Shown here: piece after piece, positions 4,846 through 10,020 of the stretch
Layout of the letters: each line of letters starts with the position of its first letter
Numbering within the stretch: position 1 is the first letter of the stretch
Assembly: GCA_030446955.1 (NCBI GenBank)
Contig: JAUJMG010000087.1
Span: 3,017 to 13,036 of the forward strand
Reading direction: 5' to 3'
DNA from: Thermomicrobiales bacterium
GTDB taxonomy: Bacteria; Chloroflexota; Chloroflexia; Thermomicrobiales; UBA6265
Length of the DNA stretch: 10,020 nt
Position numbers and translations under genes: made by a program
Notes under the pieces: model-generated
Told to the model about the DNA's origin: nothing
The model's input: only the letters and a program-made list of their open reading frames with translations
Databases searched by the model: none

Positions 4846-6519
4846 CTATGCCGGCTGCAGCGGGCGAGGGGTGTACCTTTCGACGTAGGCTCGGTATGCC
4901 GCGATCTCGCGGGCGGCGCGATCAGCATCCCAACCCAGATGCTGCTCCCCGATGCGCGCCGCAGCTACATCGGCGCCGAGGCCCACGGTCGGTCCCATGC
5001 CAACCATCGTTCGCCGAAGGAGGGTATCGGCAAGTGTCTCGGCCATCTCGTCGCGGAATGCCAGCACCACCTCGGCGCCAATGGCTCCGGTCTCCACGCT
5101 GAACGGCTCGCGGAGGCCTGTCTCGGCCCCAGCGAGCGCCAGCACCGCCGAGGTCCGCGCCCCATAGACCCGCAGCAGGTGGTCCACGGTTCGTCCGGGT
5201 AGCCCGCTCTCCGCAGCGAACCGCGTGCGGAAGGCTTGGAAGTCCTCTCCATCCAGCCGGGCACCCGGTAAAGGCACTTGCGCGGTGGTGCACGGCGGCA
5301 CAGGCCGGTCGAGCTTCCGGAAGACCATGTCGACAGCGTGCTCGGCCAGATTGCGGTAGGTGGTCAGCTTGCCACCGACGATCGACAGGAGACCCTGCAC
5401 CTTTTCCCGGCCCCTCGCATGGTCGTAGACGATATGACGGCGGGTGATCCCTCCTTCCCGGCCATCCTCTTGGTAAGGCAGCGGCCGGACGCCGGAGTAG
5501 GTGAACCGGACCGAGTCACGGGTGAGCCCCGCCTTCGGCAGCACACGGTTGGTCTCCGCGATGAGATACGCAATCTCCGCTTCGTCAGCCTCCACCTGGT
5601 CCAGATCGCCGGTATAGCGAGAATCCGTGGTTCCGATGAGGACCTGGCCATTCCAGGGGATGATGAAGAAGGGCCGACCATCCACCCGAGCCTCCACGTA
5701 GAGAGCATCTTGAGGCGCACCCGGGAACGGGTCTACCACGATATGGCTGCCCTTGGTACCGCCGATCATGCGATTAGCCTTGCCATTCAGCTCCGCCAGC
5801 ACCTCGTCCACCCAAGGACCGGCGACGTTGAGGGTGACCGCCGCGTGCGCCTGATAGGTCCCTCCGTCCAGCAGGTCTGTGAAGGTGACCCCCTTCACGC
5901 TCGTGCTGTCACTTCCCGACTCCGCCTCCAAGAGGAGGCGGTCGACCCGGGCGTAGGTCAGCACCGACGCGCCCTGCTCACGAGCGGCAAGCGCGTTCTC
6001 GACCGCGAGGCGCTCAGCGTATTCGACCTGGGCATCGTAGTAAACGGCCGCCCCCTGCAGCCCGGACGGGTCCAGACCGGGGGCCCGCTTGAGTGCCTCC
6101 TCCCGGGAGAGCATCCGGTGGCGGTCGAGCGACTTGTCGTAGGAGAGCAGGTCGTAGGCGAGCATGCCGGCCCGGATCAGCCACGGGCCCCGCTTGTCAC
6201 CTTTGTAGATGGGAATCAGCAGCGGCAGCGGCTGGACGAGGTGCGGAGCCATGCGCAGGAGCCGCTCACGTTCGCGCAGCGACTCGCGGACCAGGCCGAC
6301 TTCGCGGTGCTCCAGATAGCGCAGCCCGCCGTGGATGAGGCGACTGGACCAACTGGTGGTGCCGCTGGCGAGATCCCCTTTGTCGAGAAGCAAGGTTCGC
6401 AAGCCACGCATCGCCGCATCCCGCGCGATGCCAGCACCGTTGACCCCCGCGCCCACCACGATGAGGTCAAATGGGGCCTCACCGATAGTGCTCGAAACCG
6501 GCCTCTCCCGCGCCGCCAT
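4846..6519 (-). CDS. glpD: Aerobic glycerol-3-phosphate dehydrogenase
   Basis: FAD-dependent, membrane-associated enzyme oxidising sn-glycerol 3-phosphate to DHAP with electrons passed to quinone. The 557-aa frame is full length for the family. The N-terminus carries the FAD Rossmann motif VVGAGVNGAGIARDAAMRG (21-39), then SSRLIHGGLRYLEH (58-71), a GlpD signature. Later come GTKGSHIVV, FFIIPWNGQVLIGTTDSRY, TYSGVRPLPYQ and the second signature GGKLTTYRNLAEHA; the last ~130 residues are the C-terminal helical domain (from LPGARLDGEDF). Start ATG 6519 has AGAGGATAGG about 6-10 nt upstream. It reads toward the aldolase gene (240-bp gap). Together with the kinase at the right edge it completes glycerol to DHAP. 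The related EryB-type polyol phosphate dehydrogenases share the fold, but this sequence reads as ordinary GlpD. Confidence 0.96.
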   Translation of the reverse strand: MAARERPVSSTIGEAPFDLIVVGAGVNGAGIARDAAMRGLRTLLLDKGDLASGTTSWSSRLIHGGLRYLEHREVGLVRESLRERERLLRMAPHLVQPLPLLIPIYKGDKRGPWLIRAGMLAYDLLSYDKSLDRHRMLSREEALKRAPGLDPSGLQGAAVYYDAQVEYAERLAVENALAAREQGASVLTYARVDRLLLEAESGSDSTSVKGVTFTDLLDGGTYQAHAAVTLNVAGPWVDEVLAELNGKANRMIGGTKGSHIVVDPFPGAPQDALYVEARVDGRPFFIIPWNGQVLIGTTDSRYTGDLDQVEADEAEIAYLIAETNRVLPKAGLTRDSVRFTYSGVRPLPYQEDGREGGITRRHIVYDHARGREKVQGLLSIVGGKLTTYRNLAEHAVDMVFRKLDRPVPPCTTAQVPLPGARLDGEDFQAFRTRFAAESGLPGRTVDHLLRVYGARTSAVLALAGAETGLREPFSVETGAIGAEVVLAFRDEMAETLADTLLRRTMVGMGPTVGLGADVAAARIGEQHLGWDADRAAREIAAYRAYVERYTPRPLQPA

Positions 6520-6792
6520 ATGATCCTATCCTCTAATGCGTCCAGTTCCGCCGCCGCCGCACCCTTCCGTCGGCAGGATGAAAGTGTACGTCACCCGGCC
6601 TCACTCTACTGTGCTGTCGCACAACTGCTTTCCTCATGCCTGTCCGAAGGAGGCGGCATTGCGATCCGGGTAAGGGTGGCAAACAGGCCGTCTTCACTCC
6701 TTTAGGACGCGGACACGACTCTTGGATCAACGACGAGACGGCGGAGATCTCAGGATGGGAACGGAGGCTGACGACCGACCTTTCGGTCGTGG
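6520..6792. other. Spacer between glpD and the GH42 remnant
   Basis: This 273-bp gap should hold the glpD promoter and the sequence where the 5' two thirds of the GH42 gene was lost. TGTGC-TGTC-GCACA (6610-6623) is a perfect 5-bp dyad about 90 bp upstream of the glpD ATG and could be an operator. A plus-strand frame near 6724-6780 reads WINDETAEISGWERR but does not match any GH42 segment I know. I find no clear sigma-70 hexamer pair for glpD and no intact gene. Confidence 0.4.
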
Positions 6793-7596
6793 GTGCCCTC
6801 CAACCCCTGGCCGGCGGACGGGGCGGTCGCACTTTGGACGGCGGAAGCATACGCCCACGGCGGGGCCTTGGTGAGCTACTTCCGCTGGCGGGCGGCCACC
6901 GTGGCGCCGGACCTCATGCACTGCTGCATCCTCCGTCACGACGAAAGCCTTAATCGGGGCAAGGAGGAGATCGCGGTGCTGGAACTCGCAGGTCATCCAA
7001 ACGCTGTCGACGCCCAAGTCGCGCTCCTCCACAACTACGAGAACCTGTGGGCCTACGACGAGCAGTCCTCCAGCGCGCGAGGCACCTACTGGCCTCAGAC
7101 CCTGCTCTTCAACTCCGCCCTGCGTGCGCTCGACCTGAAGGTTAACGTGGTTCACCCCGACGCCGGCCTGTCAGGCTATCGCTTGGTTGTCGCCCCAGCC
7201 CTGCGGCTTATGGACGAGCGCCGGGCCCGGCACCTCAGGGCGGAGGCCCAACTCGCCCACCTCGTCTTCGGACACCGCATGGGCCACCGGACTCCCACAC
7301 GCCCTGTCCACGAGGACGGCCAGCCGGGACCGCTCCACGGCCTGCTTGGCGGCCATGCCGCCGTTGTTCGGTACGGCAACGCGACGACGATCGGCGCATG
7401 GAGCCGGTCCCAGATGACCGAGGTTGTGACGGGGCTCTGCGCGGAACTCGGTATCATTACGACGCCGCTACCGGATGGCGTGTGGGTCGCGCATCGGGGC
7501 GGCATCGACACCTGGGTGAACGCTAATGAAGAATCGGCGAGCCTGCCCAGCGGCTCCCTGCCAGCACCGGTGGCGTTCGAACGGCGAGGGGCGTAG
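6793..7596 (+). pseudogene. Truncated GH42 beta-galactosidase remnant
   Basis: GH42 enzymes are ~650-700-aa trimers cleaving beta-galactosides. This 267-codon frame holds only the end of the catalytic barrel and the later domains: SNPWPADGAVALWTAEAYAH (3-22), SYFRWRAAT (28-36), the strand LLHNYENLWAYD (78-89) of the trimerisation domain, the turn DAGLSGYRLVVAPALRLM (123-140), and LVFGHRMGHRTPT with VHEDGQPGPLHGLLG (157-186). The proton-donor region and the nucleophile glutamate, which should lie just before NPWPADG, are missing; upstream a TGA occurs at 6769. A second lesion is likely near residue 187: GLLGG is followed directly by HAAVVRYGNATTIGAWS, where the family normally has some 50 more residues. 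The C-terminal beta domain (LPDGVWVAHR onward) follows. No ribosome binding site precedes the GTG at 6793. Plus strand, just ahead of the intact GH4 gene, so a former galactoside operon is likely. Confidence 0.8.
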
Positions 7597-7611
7597 GCCG
7601 CGGTCTCTTAG

Positions 7612-7642
7612 CTCCTCCGTATCGAACCAGGGGAGGGAGGAG
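7612..7642 (+). promoter_or_regulatory. Inverted repeat masking an orphan purine-rich ribosome-binding-like tract
   Basis: CTCCTCC (7612-7618) and GGAGGAG (7636-7642) form a perfect 7-bp stem 16 bp after the GH42 remnant stop. The right arm belongs to a purine tract GGGGAGGGAGGAG resembling a strong Shine-Dalgarno, yet no ATG, GTG or TTG follows at a usable distance. It may be the hairpin of a terminator without a T-run, a leftover start region of a deleted gene, or an mRNA stem upstream of the GH4 gene. Confidence 0.35.
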
Positions 7643-7737
7643 ATTACCTTCGCATCAGGGACAGACAGCCGCTCTTAGGGCGGCGCCGGTCACTAGTCAC
7701 GTCCATCGAATTCAATGAGAGAGGTGATTTTCATCTG

Positions 7738-9183
7738 ATGGCACAGCGTGGACCTAAGATCGCATTTATCGGTGCAGGCAGCACAGTCTTTGCCCGAGTG
7801 CTCCTGCGGGATCTGTTCACCTTTCCGGAACTTCACGAGTCCACCATTGCCCTGATGGACATCGACTCGGATCGGCTTGCGGCGACGGAGCATGTGGCTC
7901 GCCGCGTTATCGAAGAGGTTGGTGCCGGGGCGACGATCGAGGCAACAACTGATCGGCGGCGGGCGCTCGATGGGGCCGACTATGCGATCAACATGATCCA
8001 GGTTGGCGGCTACGCGCCGGCGACGGTGACCGACTTTGAAATCCCCAAGCGGTATGGGCTGCGTCAGACGATCGGGGACACGCTCGGCATCGGCGGGATC
8101 ATGCGCGCCTTGCGCACCGCCCCAGTGATGCTGGAGATGGCTCGGGACATGGAGGCCTGCTGCCCCGATGTCCTCTTTATGAACTACACCAACCCAATGG
8201 CCATGCTGAGCTGGGTGATGGGGAGAGCGACGTCCATCAAGACGGTAGGCCTCTGCCACAGCGTCCAAGGCACCGCCGCCGAGCTAGGCCGCGCTCTGGA
8301 CTTGCCCGTGGAGGAGATCGATTATCTGTGCGCCGGCATCAATCACATGGCGTTCTACCTGCGCTTCGAGCACGCCGGCCGGGACCTCTATCCGGACCTG
8401 CTCCAGGTTCTCTCGGAGGGGCGAACTCCCGCCCCTGACCGGGTGCGGTTCGAGATGCTGCGGCGGCTCGGCTACTTCGTGACCGAATCGAGCGAGCACT
8501 TCGCCGAGTACGTCCCCTGGTTCATCAAGCGGGATCGGCCGGACCTGATCGAGACGTTCAACATCCCCCTCGATGAGTATCCCGCCCGCTGCGAGGAGCA
8601 AATCGCTGAGTGGGACGAAATGCGGGCCGCCCTGACCTCCATCGACCCCGACGACGAAGCCCGCTACGAAGCCAGCCGCCGCGCCACACTCCCCGGCATG
8701 TGGGAACGCCGGCTGACGGCTGCCGCGCGGGTAGACCCAATTGGCGCGGAGACCATGCGTCAGGAGCGACTCGTGGAGCGGCAGCGAAAGCTTGACGGGC
8801 ACTCCGGAGAGTACGGCACGCTGATCATCCACAGCATGGAAACCGGCACACCGCGGGTCGTCTATGGAAACGTCATCAACGACGGCCTTATCGACAATTT
8901 GCCGGAGGGGTGCTGCGTGGAAGTGCCCTGTCTGGTCGACCGCAACGGCATCCAGCCGACGAAGGTCGGGGCGCTGCCGCCCCAACTCGCGGCACTCATG
9001 CAGACCAACATCAACGTCCAAGCGCTTACTGTGGAAGCCATCCTCTCCGGCAAACGGGAATATGTCTACCACGCCGCGATGCTGGACCCGCACACAGCCG
9101 CCGAGTTGGATCTTGGTCAGATCTGGTCTCTCGTCGACGATCTGATCGCAGCGCACGGCGACTGGCTACCGAATCTCGCATAA
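7738..9183 (+). CDS. GH4 family glycosidase, alpha-galactosidase (MelA-like) or alpha-glucosidase
   Basis: Family 4 glycosidases use NAD and a divalent metal in a redox-elimination mechanism rather than two acids. The 481-aa protein is full length. It shows the NAD-binding start KIAFIGAGSTVFARVLLRDL (7-26), MIQVGGY (86-92), the NYTNPM turn (149-154), the metal ligand region LCHSVQGT with Cys173-His174, and GINHMAF with Asn202-His203, followed by SSEHFAEYVPWF (251-262), typical of the alpha-galactosidase/alpha-glucosidase/glucuronidase (MelA/LplD) branch rather than 6-phospho-glucosidases. The C-terminal part contains INDGLIDNLPEGCCVEVPCLVD and ends LPNLA. It is cytoplasmic, without a signal peptide. 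Start ATG 7738 follows AGAGAGGTGA by about 10 nt, and a 7-codon mini-ORF (7715-7738) ends in TGATG across the start. Convergent with glpK; the 93-bp gap holds only a loose dyad (GCGCC 9186-9190 with GGCGC 9212-9216). Galactose or glucose is the probable glycone; galacturonate is less likely. Confidence 0.93.
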   Translation: MAQRGPKIAFIGAGSTVFARVLLRDLFTFPELHESTIALMDIDSDRLAATEHVARRVIEEVGAGATIEATTDRRRALDGADYAINMIQVGGYAPATVTDFEIPKRYGLRQTIGDTLGIGGIMRALRTAPVMLEMARDMEACCPDVLFMNYTNPMAMLSWVMGRATSIKTVGLCHSVQGTAAELGRALDLPVEEIDYLCAGINHMAFYLRFEHAGRDLYPDLLQVLSEGRTPAPDRVRFEMLRRLGYFVTESSEHFAEYVPWFIKRDRPDLIETFNIPLDEYPARCEEQIAEWDEMRAALTSIDPDDEARYEASRRATLPGMWERRLTAAARVDPIGAETMRQERLVERQRKLDGHSGEYGTLIIHSMETGTPRVVYGNVINDGLIDNLPEGCCVEVPCLVDRNGIQPTKVGALPPQLAALMQTNINVQALTVEAILSGKREYVYHAAMLDPHTAAELDLGQIWSLVDDLIAAHGDWLPNLA

Positions 9184-9276
9184 CAGCGCCTCGAACCAAT
9201 CGGTATGATGGGGCGCATGAGGGTCGCGAACGAAGTCGTACAGGGACAGGTCCTCGGGTCACGATGGCGGAGCGGG

Positions 9277-10020
9277 CTACCCGACCTCGTCGGTGGCCCA
9301 CCGCTGCGATCGCTCGACCCCGGATCGCCAGGCTGCCACAAGGCGGTCACGCTCAGAGGCAGCCAGGCGAGGCTCGAAGCGGCAGTCCTCTTGCCAGGTG
9401 GCGCGGAGCTCGTCGCGGTCTTTCCAGATACCAACAGCGAGACCGGCGAGGGCGGCGGCGCCGAGCGCGGTGGTTTCAACGACACGAGGTCGGACGACGG
9501 GCACGTCGAGGATGTCGGCCTGGATCTGGAGGAGGAGGTCGTTGGCCGCCGCTCCGCCGTCAACGCGCAACTCGGCGAGGGCCACCCCAGAATCAGCCTC
9601 CATCGCGTCCAGCACCTCCTTCACCTGGAGGGCGATCGCTTCCAGTGTGGCGCGGGCGATGTGGGCAGCGGTGGTTCCACGAGTGATCCCGAGCAACGTG
9701 CCGCGGGCGCTCTGATCCCAATGCGGAGCGCCAAGTCCGGCCAGCGCCGGAACGAAGACGACGCTCCCGCTGTTCGGGACCGAGGCTGCCAGAGCCTCAA
9801 CGTCGGCCGCCTCCCGAATGATTCCGAGGCCATCGCGCAGCCATTGGACGGCGGCACCGGTCACGAAGATCGCCCCCTCCAAGGCGTACTCAATCCGACC
9901 CCCGATCCCTGACGCAATCGTCGTCAGCAGCTGGTGGGAGGACGACTGCGCCTCGTTCCCTGTGTGCAAGAGCAGGAAGCTGCCAGTGCCGTAGGTGTTC
10001 TTCGCCTCCCCGGGCCGGAA
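9277..10020 (-). CDS. glpK: Glycerol kinase, C-terminal half (runs off the right edge)
   Basis: ATP-dependent FGGY-family kinase making sn-glycerol 3-phosphate, the substrate of the GlpD encoded at 4846-6519. 247 residues are visible, in frame to position 10020 with no start codon in the window. Landmarks: EAKNTYGTGSFLLLHTGNE (5-23), the ATP-binding region GRIEYALEGAIFVTGAAVQW, the strand VVFVPALAGLGAPHWDQSAR, the FGGY second signature in LRVDGGAAANDLLLQIQADI, and ETTALGAAALAGLAVGIW. The tail after VERSQRWATDEV is a normal end for the family. KNTYGTGSFLL and GLGAPHWD favour glycerol over xylulose or erythritol kinases, but the substrate-binding N-terminal half lies outside the window. The downstream gene GH4 faces it tail to tail. 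Confidence 0.95.
   Translation of the reverse strand, partial: FRPGEAKNTYGTGSFLLLHTGNEAQSSSHQLLTTIASGIGGRIEYALEGAIFVTGAAVQWLRDGLGIIREAADVEALAASVPNSGSVVFVPALAGLGAPHWDQSARGTLLGITRGTTAAHIARATLEAIALQVKEVLDAMEADSGVALAELRVDGGAAANDLLLQIQADILDVPVVRPRVVETTALGAAALAGLAVGIWKDRDELRATWQEDCRFEPRLAASERDRLVAAWRSGVERSQRWATDEVG

Noticed and set aside
5278..6705. 475-codon plus-strand ORF
   Set aside because: It is fully antisense to glpD, whose protein has all family signatures; long shadow frames are expected in GC-rich DNA, and the product shows no motif.
8284..9156. 290-codon minus-strand ORF
   Set aside because: Antisense shadow of the intact GH4 gene.
9205..9912. 235-codon plus-strand ORF, with a TATGAT box just before it
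   Set aside because: Antisense to glpK; the TATGAT at 9204-9209 has no acceptable -35 partner and the product has no recognisable domain.
1..10020. CRISPR array, insertion sequence, integrase or defence system
   Set aside because: No regularly spaced repeats, terminal inverted repeats with a transposase, or defence-type domains were seen on either strand.

Overview
The window is GC-rich bacterial chromosome (about 60 to 65 percent G+C by eye) with frequent GTG and TTG starts. The order rpsP, KH-domain gene, rimM, the long low-complexity leaders on KhpA and RimM, and the mixture of GH4, GH42 and glycerol genes would suit Chloroflexota, perhaps the class Thermomicrobia (Sphaerobacter/Nitrolancea-like). 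That placement is inference from general resemblance, not from a search.

Left part (1-1630, minus strand) is a translation and RNA-maturation operon: a recognisable promoter (1598-1627), rpsP (ribosomal protein S16, GTG start at 1432), khpA (RNA-binding KH protein) and the 5' part of rimM (16S maturation factor), which runs off the left edge. The rpsP-khpA spacer holds two strong stem-loops.

Middle part (1630-2980) is gene-poor. It contains one well-supported small acidic protein of 66 aa with an ideal ribosome binding site (2361-2161, minus), a good minus-strand promoter at 2059-2087 that leads into a stretch with only a weak 74-aa ORF, and a possible frameshifted zinc-ribbon mini-gene around 2500-2750.

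Right part (2965-10020) is a carbohydrate and polyol catabolism block built around dihydroxyacetone phosphate (DHAP): a triosephosphate-isomerase-family protein (plus) that resembles the tetrulose-phosphate isomerase branch (EryH/LerI), a FucA-like class II aldolase (minus), glycerol-3-phosphate dehydrogenase GlpD (minus), a truncated GH42 beta-galactosidase remnant (plus), an intact GH4 alpha-galactosidase-like NAD/metal glycosidase (plus), and the C-terminal half of an FGGY glycerol kinase (minus, runs off the right edge). Glycerol kinase, GlpD and the aldolase would all deliver DHAP directly or in one further step, and the isomerase family acts on DHAP or on tetrulose phosphates. A 24-bp imperfect palindrome at the start of the isomerase gene is a plausible operator.

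I see no CRISPR array, insertion sequence, tRNA or rRNA, and no clear new defence or mobile system. The most useful leads are the isomerase identity, the operator, the structured rpsP-khpA spacer, the promoter without a convincing gene, and the decayed genes.
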